Assembly: GCA_022448105.1 (NCBI GenBank)
Contig: JAKVAV010000009.1
Span: 30,040-87,160, forward strand
Length of the DNA: 57,121 bases
Origin: Flavobacteriales bacterium
GTDB taxonomy: Bacteria > Bacteroidota > Bacteroidia > Flavobacteriales_D > Cryomorphaceae
Reading direction: 5' to 3'
The notes beneath the pieces are model-generated. The model saw nothing but the letters and a program-made list of their open reading frames with translations, was not told the origin of the DNA and made no database searches. Below, piece after piece: positions 34,274 to 44,205 of the stretch. Made by a program: the position numbers and the translations under genes. The stretch's first letter is position 1; every line of letters starts with the position of its first letter.

Positions 34274-36134
34274 TCTCCTTAAGCCAAGCTTCTAGGACAC
34301 AAAGATGCCATATTCTAGACCAAGTCACTTTGGGGTTTCCTTTTAGAAATAAATCCCATTGATTGTCCAAGGCATGAGCGACAAAATCTTCTCTTTTACC
34401 AAGCTCTGAAATCATATCTCCACAAAACTCTTTTAATTCTTTCCGCATCCAGATAGCCCAAGGGAAGGTAAAACCCATTTTGGGTCTATTGACTATTTCA
34501 GAAGGCAGATCCTTCCCTAGAGCATGAACCAAAATTCTTTTTGGTGAATGGGGGTACTTATGTTTATCGCTAATCCCGAGAGCCAAAGAGACTAGCTCAT
34601 GATCGAGAAAAGGTACCCGTATCTCAAGAGAATGAGCCATTGACATAAAATCTGTATCTCTCAGCAAAATATTCTTCATGTAGGTATCGATTTCTGCGGC
34701 ACTCACATGGCTCAAAATTGGTAGCCCGAAACCTTTGGATCCATATCCTACCAAAGCTCTAACAATCTTATAGACTGAATTCTCTAAATGATCGGGAACG
34801 AGTAGTTCGCGGCTTGCCCTTTCACTTATCACTTCGCGGCTAAATGGGTAGACAAATTCCAAATCGAGGCTTTCTTGATTGAGTACGCTTCTGGCTTTCG
34901 AGGAAGCAATTCCAGGATCTTTGAACTCCAAAATCTTACCGCCAAAATTTCTCAGAAACTTTGGGAAACTCAGCAACCATTTCTTGTTTTGCAAACTATG
35001 AAATTGCTTAAAAATGGGATATCCAGCGAATAGCTCATCGCCTCCTAGTCCAGAAAGAGCAACTTTTATCCCAGCTTGTCGGGCGACCCCTGAAACTACG
35101 TAAGAATTTATTCCATCGCCTGATGGGTGATCCATTGCTTCGAGAGCTTTCGGAAGTTGATGGATGAGTTCATAGGGAGCAAGATTGATGGTCTCATGAT
35201 CAGTTTCAAACTTCTCAGCAACCAAGTTTGCGTACTGGGCTTCACTAAATTCCTCTTCCTGAAAATCGATCGTGAATGTTTTGAGTGAGCTGGAAGCATA
35301 CTTTGAGCCCATGGCAACTATTGCAGAAGAGTCAATTCCACCGGAGAGGAAAACACCCAAGGAAACATCAGACACCAAACGACGCCTAACGCTCTTCTCT
35401 AGAGACATCCTGACGGAGTTTAGCACATCGTCATAAGCCATCCCACCAATACTTGTGTTTGCTGTTTCGGCCAACTTCCAATAGTACTTTATCTCCTGTT
35501 CGTTGTCAGAAATATACATATAACTCCCTGGCGGAATTGAGTATACGCCTTCCAAAATAGTAGATGGACCGTGAACTGTTTGATACCTCAAATATTCGGG
35601 GAGAGCATTCCTGTTTAGATCTGGGGATGATCCAAGTCCAGCGACCAAGGACCTTATTTCACTCGAAAAAAGAATTTCTTGGCCCTTACGGAGGTAGTAT
35701 AACGGCTTGATTCCTAGACGATCCCGACACAATATAAGTTCTTCTTTCTTTCCATCCCACAAGGCAAATGCAAACATTCCGTTACATTCATTGATAAAGG
35801 AAATACCCCACTTAGACAGCCCTGCAAGGAGAACCTCAGAATCTCCACTTGACTGAAAAGGATACCCTTTCAATCTTTTCCTGAGTTCTTGAAAATTGTA
35901 AATTTCACCATTAAATACGAGCGTATATCTCCCTGTATGATCGGTCATTGGCTGATTCGCCGTATCACTCAGATCAAGGATAGATAATCTCCTGTGGGCA
36001 AGTCCTAGATTTTCATCCAAAAAATATCCTTCGGCGTCTGGCCCACGATGTTCCAGCTTCGCCGACATTTTCCCGAGACGAGCTTTAGTGAGATTTTGAT
36101 TTTTTGAGCCGTATATACCAGCTATTCCGCACAT
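34263..36134 (-). CDS. asnB: Asparagine synthase (glutamine-hydrolysing)-like amidotransferase
   Basis: Two-domain amidotransferase of 623 residues. Cys2 after the initiator Met opens the class II glutaminase domain (CGIAGIYG), with RGPDAEG and FNGEIYN. The synthetase domain has the PP-loop LSGGIDSS (263-270) and later the GLGGDELFAGYP motif. Both active sites look complete. The position inside a glycosyltransferase run suggests amidation of a sugar carboxylate instead of free Asn synthesis, as proposed for similar genes in O-antigen loci. It shares one base with the upstream SDR gene (TAATG). Confidence 0.9.
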   Translation of the reverse strand: MCGIAGIYGSKNQNLTKARLGKMSAKLEHRGPDAEGYFLDENLGLAHRRLSILDLSDTANQPMTDHTGRYTLVFNGEIYNFQELRKRLKGYPFQSSGDSEVLLAGLSKWGISFINECNGMFAFALWDGKKEELILCRDRLGIKPLYYLRKGQEILFSSEIRSLVAGLGSSPDLNRNALPEYLRYQTVHGPSTILEGVYSIPPGSYMYISDNEQEIKYYWKLAETANTSIGGMAYDDVLNSVRMSLEKSVRRRLVSDVSLGVFLSGGIDSSAIVAMGSKYASSSLKTFTIDFQEEEFSEAQYANLVAEKFETDHETINLAPYELIHQLPKALEAMDHPSGDGINSYVVSGVARQAGIKVALSGLGGDELFAGYPIFKQFHSLQNKKWLLSFPKFLRNFGGKILEFKDPGIASSKARSVLNQESLDLEFVYPFSREVISERASRELLVPDHLENSVYKIVRALVGYGSKGFGLPILSHVSAAEIDTYMKNILLRDTDFMSMAHSLEIRVPFLDHELVSLALGISDKHKYPHSPKRILVHALGKDLPSEIVNRPKMGFTFPWAIWMRKELKEFCGDMISELGKREDFVAHALDNQWDLFLKGNPKVTWSRIWHLCVLEAWLKENEF

Positions 36135-37072
36135 TAATGTGAGGCAAACTGTTTGGAATGAAGAATATGCTCAAGGCCTTGTTCCAAAGGGACTAATTCT
36201 CTGTTCAGGAGATTCAACATGCGAGAATTATCAGGCATTCTCCGGGTCATATCACCCTCTTCTAGCGGATTGGTGTGAACAATTCTTGAATTTGAATTGG
36301 TAACCTTAATGATCGTTTGGGCTAACTCGAGTATTGTCACCTCACGATTTGAACCAATATTGATAACATCATTGACCACTTCATCTTTATAGAAAACACT
36401 CAAACAAGCCTCTGTATTGTCGGAAATAAAGCAGAATGTTCTAGTTTGAAGTCCATCACCATAAATGGTAATATCTTCATTTCTTAAAGCGGCGTTCAAA
36501 AACTTTGAAACAACAAAGTCTTTGCTTTGCTTGGGGCCATATGTATTAAAAAACCTGAAAATCGTGTAATCTAGGCCGAATTCCAAACTATATGATCTAA
36601 GAAAAGCCTCTCCAATATTTTTTACTATCGCATAGGGAAGCCTGGAATTGAGGGGTGTAGTTTTCTCATTTTGCGGAATCTCAACTGGCTCTCCATACAC
36701 CTCCGAACTACTGGAATACATCACTCTCTTTACTCCTGTGTTCTTGCTGAGCTTCAAAATATTCTTAATTCCGCTAATGTCCTCCAGAACTTTTACTGGA
36801 TTCTTCAAGGTTCGTTTCACTCCAACTAGCGCAGCATAGTGAAATACATAGTCAAACCGATAAGAAAAGAATACAGAGGAAATATCTTCATATTCATTCA
36901 CATCACATTTTATGAAGTGAATGTTATTATGTATTCCAAAGGGGACCTTTGCAAGGCTTCCAGTTTGAAAATTATCGACAATTACAACGGAATTCTCTTC
37001 ATCTTCAGATAATCTCAGGGCTAAATCGCTCGCGATAAAACCTGCGCCTCCAGTAACCAAGATTTTTCTCAT
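36134..37072 (-). CDS. SDR-type sugar-nucleotide epimerase/dehydratase (UXS/GalE-like)
   Basis: Extended short-chain dehydrogenase of 312 residues. The Rossmann motif is GGAGFIAS (8-15), the active-site region SSSSEVYGEP is near 120-129, and the catalytic pair is in YAIVK near 147-151. The GDGLQTRTFCFISD segment recalls UDP-glucuronate decarboxylase and dTDP-glucose 4,6-dehydratase relatives. UDP-xylose synthesis or 4-epimerisation are both possible. It overlaps the next glycosyltransferase gene by four bases. Confidence 0.88.
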   Translation of the reverse strand: MRKILVTGGAGFIASDLALRLSEDEENSVVIVDNFQTGSLAKVPFGIHNNIHFIKCDVNEYEDISSVFFSYRFDYVFHYAALVGVKRTLKNPVKVLEDISGIKNILKLSKNTGVKRVMYSSSSEVYGEPVEIPQNEKTTPLNSRLPYAIVKNIGEAFLRSYSLEFGLDYTIFRFFNTYGPKQSKDFVVSKFLNAALRNEDITIYGDGLQTRTFCFISDNTEACLSVFYKDEVVNDVINIGSNREVTILELAQTIIKVTNSNSRIVHTNPLEEGDMTRRMPDNSRMLNLLNRELVPLEQGLEHILHSKQFASH

Positions 37073-38106
37073 TTCTTTCTATTTGCAATAACTTCAACAG
37101 TTTTCAGCCACTTCGAGACCGAAAAAACTCTGGACAATTCTCGGCTAAACATAGCCATTTCATTTAGTTCTGCTGAAGACAAGTTCATTATTTTATCCAA
37201 AGATTTTTCAAGAGCAGAATTTTTATTAGCTCTAAAAGAAAATCCATTCTTTTCTTCGACGAGAAAAGCAGACGAAGAGTTGACTCGATTGGAAAGTAAA
37301 AGCGGAAATCCTGCCGCGGCAAATTCATGCACAACCACTCCCCAAGGTTCTTTATGACTAGGAAGAATGAATACACCACCTTCGGCCATCAGCTTTAGCA
37401 GCCCACTTGACTGTAAAAACCCGTAATGGAAAACGCCTTCCTGGATCGGTCTTTCATCCCATAGGTCCCCTACACCTGCACAGTGTAGCTCCCATCCTCG
37501 AGCTGCCATAAAAGAAACCATATCCCAGAGATTTCTCACTCCTTTAAAATCAATATACCTCCCCACGTAAACAAATCTCTTTGGGAAGTCAGCATTCTCA
37601 TTTTTAGTCTTCAATTGGCGGAAGATTTCTTCATCGGCGGTATAAAATCCGGTAAATACTTGATGCTTCTCAAATCCCATTTTCAGGGCATATTTTTTTT
37701 GAGGCTCGCCACTCACGAAAGCGTAATCAAATACCTTCTTGTACTTGGTTTTTGCCCTTAACAAAGAAACATACTCCCTTAGCCTACCTGAGAATGCATT
37801 ATCAGAGATTAAAACTTTATTGATTGTTAGCGGAGCTTTGGTTACGCTTTCTATATAGCCCTTATCAATCCAGCCACTGCAAAACAAAGCATTGGGATAT
37901 ACTTCATTGATCAGTTCATTCAGAGATACAGCGGTCATCTCACTGCGATCGTAATAAATCGCCTCGGATTTTTCTCCAAATCGAAAGGGCGCTTCACGGT
38001 TAATGGGATAAGCCACAACATGCACCTCTGCTCCAGACTGGGCAAGTCTCTCAAAGCAAGCTCGGATGTAACCAGCAAGCTCTGTGTATAGAAAAATCAC
38101 TTTCAT
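37069..38106 (-). CDS. Family 4-type glycosyltransferase
   Basis: GT-B glycosyltransferase of 345 residues. The C-terminal domain has FVYVGRYIDFKGV (about 173-185), and HKEPWGVVVHEFAAAG carries the EX7E motif. The N-terminal domain is short and the gene lies between the SDR gene and the polymerase with four-base overlaps on both sides, which suggests strict co-translation. Sugar specificity unknown. Confidence 0.88.
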   Translation of the reverse strand: MKVIFLYTELAGYIRACFERLAQSGAEVHVVAYPINREAPFRFGEKSEAIYYDRSEMTAVSLNELINEVYPNALFCSGWIDKGYIESVTKAPLTINKVLISDNAFSGRLREYVSLLRAKTKYKKVFDYAFVSGEPQKKYALKMGFEKHQVFTGFYTADEEIFRQLKTKNENADFPKRFVYVGRYIDFKGVRNLWDMVSFMAARGWELHCAGVGDLWDERPIQEGVFHYGFLQSSGLLKLMAEGGVFILPSHKEPWGVVVHEFAAAGFPLLLSNRVNSSSAFLVEEKNGFSFRANKNSALEKSLDKIMNLSSAELNEMAMFSRELSRVFSVSKWLKTVEVIANRKK

Positions 38107-39431
38107 GCCATCATCGGACTTGATTCTACCTTCAGCTCATTTTTTACTCTACTCACTTTAAAAGCCTCTTCGGTGAGCAATGTGAGGCCTGTGAAGAACA
38201 TGATGGAAAAAGGATTTAGGGAGGCCGCCAGCCATGACTCTGGAAGGATACTAAACATCACCAACCACAAAAATGGAAAAGCCAACCTTGACTTTCGTGC
38301 TCCATTTATGATATTGAGAAAAATCCCTCTCAAAAACAGCAGAAGGCCTATGATACCTGTATTCAACCAAATCTGCAGATAAGTATTATGAACCCCTCCT
38401 TGATGACCAAGATCATTGAGTGCATCTTGATGTTTTACCATCAACCATTCGTCAAAGGCGAACCCTCGACCAAACCAAAAATTACTTTGAATGTTTTCCC
38501 ATGCAAAAAGCCATGCAACTTGCCTTCCTGATCCTCCTTCTAGAGTCTCTATCCTAAAAAACTCAGAAAGGCCTAAAAGTTGGATTATTCCAACCAAATT
38601 AGTCGCCACTACTTCTGTGAGAATCAAGACTCCCAAGAAAGCTACAAATCCGAATATTGGAGAAAGCTTAAAAAGTCTAGCAAAAAGAAAGAAAATCAGC
38701 ACAGCTATAATGGAAGTGCGGGAGCCGGCCATTATCAGGGATATGACTGTAGGAATAATTAACACACGAAGATCCTTTTTGGTAAATAATTGTGGGAATA
38801 TATCCTTTGCCAAATAGACCAAAGCGATCACTAGGGAAGCAAATATTCCCAATCCATTAGGGTTGCCAAAAACTCCTCTAAATCTCCCCCCTCTCGCATA
38901 AGTATAGCCTGGATTGAGCAATTCCAGCAAAAAACCAGTCAAAATCAAAAGAACAGCGAAGAAGATGAAATCTTTAATAGCCTGAGAACCGTTATCATTA
39001 AAGGATTTGATCAGAAATTGAGGGACTACAAAAATGAGGAGTATATAACTTAAAGTTTTTTGAACGGCGAGTATGGGGGTTGGAGAAGAGAACACACCCA
39101 CCAGTGCCAAGAGAATAAACGGAAGAAAGTAGAGATACATTCTATTGATCTTCGGAAAGCGCTCTCTTTCAGCAAGTGCAATCGCAGTTAAAGCGAGGAT
39201 GTACACATTCTTAAAGATTTTCGCAAAATCGGTACTACTATTTATGGTATCGCTGAGGGTCAGTACAAAAAGGAATCCTAGGAATAGCTCCATAAACATC
39301 AGCTTTCTCCACATAAGAATAATACTAATGCTTGCTACAACAAAGAAAATAGGTGTGTTTAACCTTCCCACAACATACCATATGAGAAATAAAAATATAG
39401 TTCCCCTATTTTCAGCTAAAAACCTGAGCAT
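38103..39431 (-). CDS. O-antigen polymerase/ligase (Wzy_C family)
   Basis: Integral membrane protein of 442 residues with about ten to twelve membrane segments. The Wzy_C signatures are RGVFGNPNGLG (about 187-197) and a large periplasmic loop with HQGGVHNTYLQIW (about 345-357). As it is the only such gene in the locus it is more likely the repeat-unit polymerase (Wzy) than a WaaL ligase. The predicted site of action is the periplasmic face of the inner membrane. It lies five bases from the next glycosyltransferase gene. Confidence 0.87.
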   Translation of the reverse strand: MLRFLAENRGTIFLFLIWYVVGRLNTPIFFVVASISIILMWRKLMFMELFLGFLFVLTLSDTINSSTDFAKIFKNVYILALTAIALAERERFPKINRMYLYFLPFILLALVGVFSSPTPILAVQKTLSYILLIFVVPQFLIKSFNDNGSQAIKDFIFFAVLLILTGFLLELLNPGYTYARGGRFRGVFGNPNGLGIFASLVIALVYLAKDIFPQLFTKKDLRVLIIPTVISLIMAGSRTSIIAVLIFFLFARLFKLSPIFGFVAFLGVLILTEVVATNLVGIIQLLGLSEFFRIETLEGGSGRQVAWLFAWENIQSNFWFGRGFAFDEWLMVKHQDALNDLGHQGGVHNTYLQIWLNTGIIGLLLFLRGIFLNIINGARKSRLAFPFLWLVMFSILPESWLAASLNPFSIMFFTGLTLLTEEAFKVSRVKNELKVESSPMMA

Positions 39432-39436
39432 TCGGT

Positions 39437-40594
39437 TTATGAATTGGTAAAGGTAGCTTTCTCGATAGCTTTATAGGTCTGCTCGGCTACGAAGCTCCAT
39501 CTGTAGTTCTGATCTATTTTCCTTAAACTGTTTTTCCTCAAGTCGAGCAGCTGTTTTTTCGGCAGGTAAGCAAGGTAGTTTAACGCATCTACAAGTAATT
39601 TTCTACTTCGAGATTTTATTAACCTACCGTTCGTATTTGAAACCATCATAGGCACAGCACCTACTTCAGTAGCGAGGATTGCTAATCCTCGAGCCATAGC
39701 CTCCAGAATAACATTTGGCATTCCTTCAGAATGGCTTGGAGAAACCAAGATGTGACAGCTGTCAATGATACTTCTTAGCGCATTGACTTCCTTTACTTCT
39801 CCGTGATAGATGCAGTTTGAAGAGTTGATTTGCTTTGTTTGTGGAATGGGACCCACAAAGTGAAATTCCACTGGAAGCTTCTCAATCTCAGATGAAATCG
39901 CCTTTAAATCGTCCAAACCTTTTCTTTTCTCATTTCTGCCGATAAATAGAAACTTTCTTATCGAAGTCTCAGAAATGGGATCTTCTAATATCCAAGAATC
40001 ATCAATGCCAGATCCAATGGAAATGATTTTTTCAGAATCTACTCCGATCCTTTCAATAATCTCGTTAATCTCTCCCCCGTATGAAAATATAACATCAGCA
40101 TTTCGGTTCATAAAAACCACGGGAGGTCTAAGCATAAATTGCTCTATTCGAATCTTGAGGTTTTTATTTTTTTGAAACATTTCATAACCATGAAATTTGA
40201 CACCTACAGGTGCCATATGCTTTCCCTTCTTCTTCTCTTCGAGAAGTCTCCATGAGGTATATCCTTTCGAGTAAATAAAATCAAACTCACCCCACTGATC
40301 TTCCAAAAGTTCATAGATATCGCAAGAATACTTGTAGGATTCCCGAATGTAATGACCTGGGATATTCCTCAAAGAAGGAAATCTCATGGTATAGACAGTA
40401 AGGTTCCCGGAATTTACCTGAAAAGAGTCAATAACTTCTTGTTCGGATGGCAGATTCGAATCACCATAGACACAATGCACGCAGGAAACGTCTACACCTC
40501 GTTTCAAAAGCTGCTTCACCAAGTGATGAGAGTGGCGCTGCATCCCTCCAGTAACAAATGGAGTAATACCGTCTGTTACAATCGCTATATGCAT
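39437..40594 (-). CDS. Family 4-type glycosyltransferase
   Basis: GT-B glycosyltransferase of 385 residues. The N-terminal loop is PFVTGGMQRHSHHL (about 12-25), the donor domain begins at KFLFIGRNEKRKGL, and the EX7E motif is in SEGMPNVILEAMARG (about 302-316). Probably a hexosyltransferase of the repeat unit; donor unknown. It overlaps the next gene by ten bases. Confidence 0.91.
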   Translation of the reverse strand: MHIAIVTDGITPFVTGGMQRHSHHLVKQLLKRGVDVSCVHCVYGDSNLPSEQEVIDSFQVNSGNLTVYTMRFPSLRNIPGHYIRESYKYSCDIYELLEDQWGEFDFIYSKGYTSWRLLEEKKKGKHMAPVGVKFHGYEMFQKNKNLKIRIEQFMLRPPVVFMNRNADVIFSYGGEINEIIERIGVDSEKIISIGSGIDDSWILEDPISETSIRKFLFIGRNEKRKGLDDLKAISSEIEKLPVEFHFVGPIPQTKQINSSNCIYHGEVKEVNALRSIIDSCHILVSPSHSEGMPNVILEAMARGLAILATEVGAVPMMVSNTNGRLIKSRSRKLLVDALNYLAYLPKKQLLDLRKNSLRKIDQNYRWSFVAEQTYKAIEKATFTNS

Positions 40595-41760
40595 GATTTC
40601 AAAACTTTACTCGCTGCTGATTCCCACGTATATTCTAGGAGTACTTTTTGGTGCCAAGCGGCAGCTAATTCACCCCTCAATTCTTCAGAAGCAATAAGCC
40701 TCTGAAATGCTCGTGTCAATGATTCCGAATCTCGATCGACCAGGAGCGCAGTATCCATATTTTTCATCACATCTCTTACCGGACCTACATTAGGTGCGAT
40801 AACGGGTTTTTTCATGAGGCCGTATTCAAAAATCTTGACAGGTGAGCCATACCAATTGCTATCGGGCATGCAGCAAATATGCATACATTCCATATGCGCA
40901 TACACCTCACGGTGAGGAACGCTTCCCGTGAATATACACGATTTGAGAACATTGAGTTTTCTAGCTTGAGCTTTAAGTTCTGATAGGGCTTCCCCATCTC
41001 CCACTATTAAGAGTTTTACCTCATCTCCACCCTCCAGCTTTGCGAATGCTTCGATCATTAAATGGACACCGTGGTAAGGAAATATTGACCCCACAAATCC
41101 AATTACCAATTTATCCTGAAGCTTGTGGGAAGTTTTGATCTCATTTACTCGCTCTTTGGTATGTGTGGTTTCGGATGGATTGACTGAATTGGGTATAACA
41201 ATGATTTTAGCGTCGATATTTGTGAGTTTTTTCTCAAGATGAGTTTTCAAATCACTGCTCACCGTCGTAATTAAATCAGATTTAACTAAAATCTCACGCT
41301 CGATATCTTTTGCTTGATTTTCAAAAAAACTCTTACCAGAAAAATAGACTCTTTCTTCTGGATAAGGTGCATTGATTTCTGATATGTGCTTAATCCCAAA
41401 TTTACTCGCCAACTTAACTCCTGAATTCTGCAAATAGGCCACTCTTTCGTAGATAAAATCTGGTTGAAAATATTTGATTTGATGCTCGAGTCTCTGCTCG
41501 AGATTTTTATCAAATCGGATAAGCTGGTAGTCCTTGATGGTCTCCCAAATTTTTGCAGGGATGATTTGCTTCAAAAACCCAAATTTAGAAGGTCTGGACT
41601 CACCGTAGTTTTGCTGAGCGAAAACGTCTCCTGCAATCAAGGTTTTTACCTCAATACCCCTTTTCCGAAAAGCGGAGATCATTTCACGCATGTGCGTGCC
41701 ATAACCAGTTGGAGCATTCAGGCTAAGCTGGGGATGCGGAGAGTAATAGAGTATTTTCAT
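40585..41760 (-). CDS. Family 4-type glycosyltransferase
   Basis: GT-B glycosyltransferase of 391 residues. It has the loop LNAPTGYGTHMREM near the N terminus, VIGFVGSIFPYHGV at the start of the donor domain, and the terminal motif SPVKIFEYGLMKKPVIAP (about 303-320). Its ATG directly abuts the stop of the 2-epimerase gene (no intergenic base). Donor and acceptor unknown. Confidence 0.9.
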   Translation of the reverse strand: MKILYYSPHPQLSLNAPTGYGTHMREMISAFRKRGIEVKTLIAGDVFAQQNYGESRPSKFGFLKQIIPAKIWETIKDYQLIRFDKNLEQRLEHQIKYFQPDFIYERVAYLQNSGVKLASKFGIKHISEINAPYPEERVYFSGKSFFENQAKDIEREILVKSDLITTVSSDLKTHLEKKLTNIDAKIIVIPNSVNPSETTHTKERVNEIKTSHKLQDKLVIGFVGSIFPYHGVHLMIEAFAKLEGGDEVKLLIVGDGEALSELKAQARKLNVLKSCIFTGSVPHREVYAHMECMHICCMPDSNWYGSPVKIFEYGLMKKPVIAPNVGPVRDVMKNMDTALLVDRDSESLTRAFQRLIASEELRGELAAAWHQKVLLEYTWESAASKVLKSCI

Positions 41761-42873
41761 TTATATGCCAGAATCCAAAAACTGTAGAAGCCTATCCAAA
41801 ACGCGCTCAGTAGTCTTCCCATCCCAAAGATGGGGAATCTCACCCTTTTTATAGTTTCCTTCGATAATCGAGTTGACTGATGAGAGGATTTCGGCTGTAT
41901 TGAAGGGAAGAAGTGTATTGGAACCAATCGTGATTGTACATGGCCTTTCGGTATTTGGCCGAAGGGTAAGACAAGGTTTTTGCAAGAAAGTTGTCTCCTC
42001 TTGAATACCTCCAGAATCAGTTAAAACAAGTTTGCAATCGGCTACCAATTTTTGGAAATCAAAGTATCCTAGCGGAGGCAGCACGCGGAGATTTTTAATG
42101 TTCTCAAAAGATTCACTCAAGCCGAATTCTTCAATACGCTTTTTTGTTCGAGGGTGAGCAGTAAAGACAAGGTCAAGTTTCTCGGAGAGCTTACAAAGAA
42201 TTTCAGAGACCCATCGGAGCCCTTCATGATTGTCCACATTTGATGGGCGATGAATTGTCACCAATATGTATTCCTCTTTATTTACTCCAATATCCTTTAC
42301 AATGGTAGATTGATGAATTTGCTCAGAAAAAGCGACCAATGTATCAATCATAGTGTTGCCAACGAGAGTAAGCCCCTGTTCAGAAATCTTTTCTGCGCGC
42401 AAATTTTCTAGGCCCGAATCTTCTGTGATAAAATGCAGATCAGCAATTACATCCGCCACTACACGATTGTGCTCTTCTGGCATTGAGCGATCCCGACTTC
42501 GGAGTCCACTTTCTAAATGTGCTACTGGGATACCACACTTATTTGCGGCAACCGCAGCTGCCAGAGTAGAATTGACATCCCCAACAACAAGGAGTACATG
42601 TGGCGGAGATTGCATAAAGTAATTCCCTAATTTTTGGATCGTTTCGGCAATCTGAGCATAGGGTTCACCTGGACTTACATTTAAGAAGATATCGGGCCGC
42701 AGTCCGAATTGATCGAAGAAAATATTGGCCATTTTATCATCATAGTGCTGACCAGTATGGATTATTTCAATTTCTAGATCCGCATACTTCTGAGCTACTT
42801 TTTTGAAACGAGTTACTTTGATAAAATTTGGCCTTGTACCAACGACGATAGAAATTTTGCGATTTCTGCTCAT
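41761..42873 (-). CDS. wecB: UDP-N-acetylglucosamine 2-epimerase (non-hydrolysing)
   Basis: GT-B-fold epimerase of 370 residues that interconverts UDP-GlcNAc and UDP-ManNAc. Recognisable motifs are VVGTRPNFIK (9-18), HTGQHYDD, GDVNSTLA, LESGLRSRD near 119-127, TIHRPSNVDN near 207-216, and TDSGGIQEE near 286-294. The length is typical. UDP-ManNAc dehydrogenase (WecC) is not in the window, so UDP-ManNAc may be used directly or oxidised by an enzyme elsewhere. Confidence 0.92.
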   Translation of the reverse strand: MSRNRKISIVVGTRPNFIKVTRFKKVAQKYADLEIEIIHTGQHYDDKMANIFFDQFGLRPDIFLNVSPGEPYAQIAETIQKLGNYFMQSPPHVLLVVGDVNSTLAAAVAANKCGIPVAHLESGLRSRDRSMPEEHNRVVADVIADLHFITEDSGLENLRAEKISEQGLTLVGNTMIDTLVAFSEQIHQSTIVKDIGVNKEEYILVTIHRPSNVDNHEGLRWVSEILCKLSEKLDLVFTAHPRTKKRIEEFGLSESFENIKNLRVLPPLGYFDFQKLVADCKLVLTDSGGIQEETTFLQKPCLTLRPNTERPCTITIGSNTLLPFNTAEILSSVNSIIEGNYKKGEIPHLWDGKTTERVLDRLLQFLDSGI

Positions 42874-42886
42874 TGAATTACTGCGT

Positions 42887-43297
42887 TTACAATTTTGAAG
42901 TTCTGATCATTCTCACAAGTTCACTTGTGCTGTATCCGTGACTTCTATCGAGATATATAATTCGAGGGATAGCTTTCGCCGCGGTGATTGGTTTTCCCTG
43001 GTAATCATCGCCAAGGAATCTTAAATCAAATCCGCCTGCTAACATGATCTTTGTCAATTCTTCTTCGGTCTCATAATCGATAATTTCGTCCACATATTTA
43101 ATCGATTGCATGACGAGCCTTCTTTCATCGAGTGAAAAAAATGGCTTCCGCTTACCAGGATTTATATGATCACTAAAATTCTCAGACCGGTTTAAGGCCA
43201 AGGTGAGATGATCGCAATGCTTCTTGCAATCTCGCAGCATTAGAACGTGACCTGGATGGTACAAATCAAACACCCCGCAGGCAAAACCTTTAATCAT
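42887..43297 (-). CDS. HxGH nucleotidyltransferase (TagD / HldC-like)
   Basis: Cytidylyl- or adenylyltransferase of 136 residues. The nucleotide-binding motif is VFDLYHPGH (His14 and His17), and the C-terminal signature HGYSTSELVRMI replaces the common STT form. TagD-type enzymes make CDP-glycerol from CTP; HldC-type enzymes activate heptose 1-phosphate. The adjacent isomerase, kinase and SDR genes favour a sugar 1-phosphate substrate. It overlaps the SDR gene by four bases. Confidence 0.85.
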   Translation of the reverse strand: MIKGFACGVFDLYHPGHVLMLRDCKKHCDHLTLALNRSENFSDHINPGKRKPFFSLDERRLVMQSIKYVDEIIDYETEEELTKIMLAGGFDLRFLGDDYQGKPITAAKAIPRIIYLDRSHGYSTSELVRMIRTSKL

Positions 43298-44205
43298 CCC
43301 AGAACTGAATTGATGTAAGTATCAAGATTATGCTCAGGTTGCCAACCTAGAATTTCTTTTGCTTTGGAAACATCTGCATATGTGATTTCGGCCTCTCCTT
43401 CTCGCTTCGGTATGAATTGATAATTCTCTGAAATCATTCTTGCCAAGTCAATCACGGATACCGTCCCTGAAGCGCCAATATTAAAGGCGGTATTGAGCTT
43501 CTCTGGATGCTGAGCAGCTAAAAGATTGGCTTTAGCTAAATCGTAAACATGAATAAAATCTCTCTTTTGCAAACCATCACCGGTTATCAAAAGAGGTTCA
43601 TTTCTCGCTTTTCTATTCAAGAAGATACCAACGACAGAGCTGTATGCGTTGAATTTGTTTTCAGGATTGAAACTTCTTGGACCGAAAGGGTTAAAATACC
43701 TCAAATGGACATAGTCTAATGGAACCCTTGTACTGACTAAGTCAAAGTATTTTTCACATTCAAACTTCTGAAAGGCGTATGGACTGAGGCAATCAACTTT
43801 TTCTGATTCTGGAGTAGGAATGAGCTCAGGGGTGCCGTAAATAGCGCTGGATGAGCTATTTATTATTCTAGGATAGTGGTTTTCCGCCATCATCAACTCC
43901 ACCAAATGGATCGAGGCTAGGAGATTCTCTTTGATGTGGTCTGAGACCAATTCAAAGCTGGGTTGAATTCGGGGAAGTGCTGAAAGATGGAAAATAGACT
44001 CATAATCTTTAAGTGAAGTTAATTCAAAAACTGAACCTTCGATCAAACGGAATCGAGCATGGTCTAGGTTATGCTTGACATTAGACTTTCTACCCGTGCT
44101 AAAATTGTCAATCCCATGGATCTCCCAATCTGTTTGTTCTAAAAGGTAATCAAGAAGATTTGACCCAATGAAACCAGCAACTCCTGTTATTAGAACCTTT
44201 TTCAT
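43294..44205 (-). CDS. SDR-type sugar-nucleotide epimerase (GalE/HldD-like)
   Basis: Extended SDR enzyme of about 303 residues. The Rossmann motif GVAGFIGSN (8-16) is followed by a Ser/Tyr/Lys centre (SSSSAIYGTP and YAFQK). The GDGLQKRDFIHV segment is typical of UDP-hexose 4-epimerases. The ATG at 44205 is chosen over the one at 44253 because it overlaps the isomerase stop as ATGA and starts at MKKVLITG. It belongs to the isomerase-kinase-nucleotidyltransferase cassette and could epimerise the activated sugar. Confidence 0.88.
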   Translation of the reverse strand: MKKVLITGVAGFIGSNLLDYLLEQTDWEIHGIDNFSTGRKSNVKHNLDHARFRLIEGSVFELTSLKDYESIFHLSALPRIQPSFELVSDHIKENLLASIHLVELMMAENHYPRIINSSSSAIYGTPELIPTPESEKVDCLSPYAFQKFECEKYFDLVSTRVPLDYVHLRYFNPFGPRSFNPENKFNAYSSVVGIFLNRKARNEPLLITGDGLQKRDFIHVYDLAKANLLAAQHPEKLNTAFNIGASGTVSVIDLARMISENYQFIPKREGEAEITYADVSKAKEILGWQPEHNLDTYINSVLG

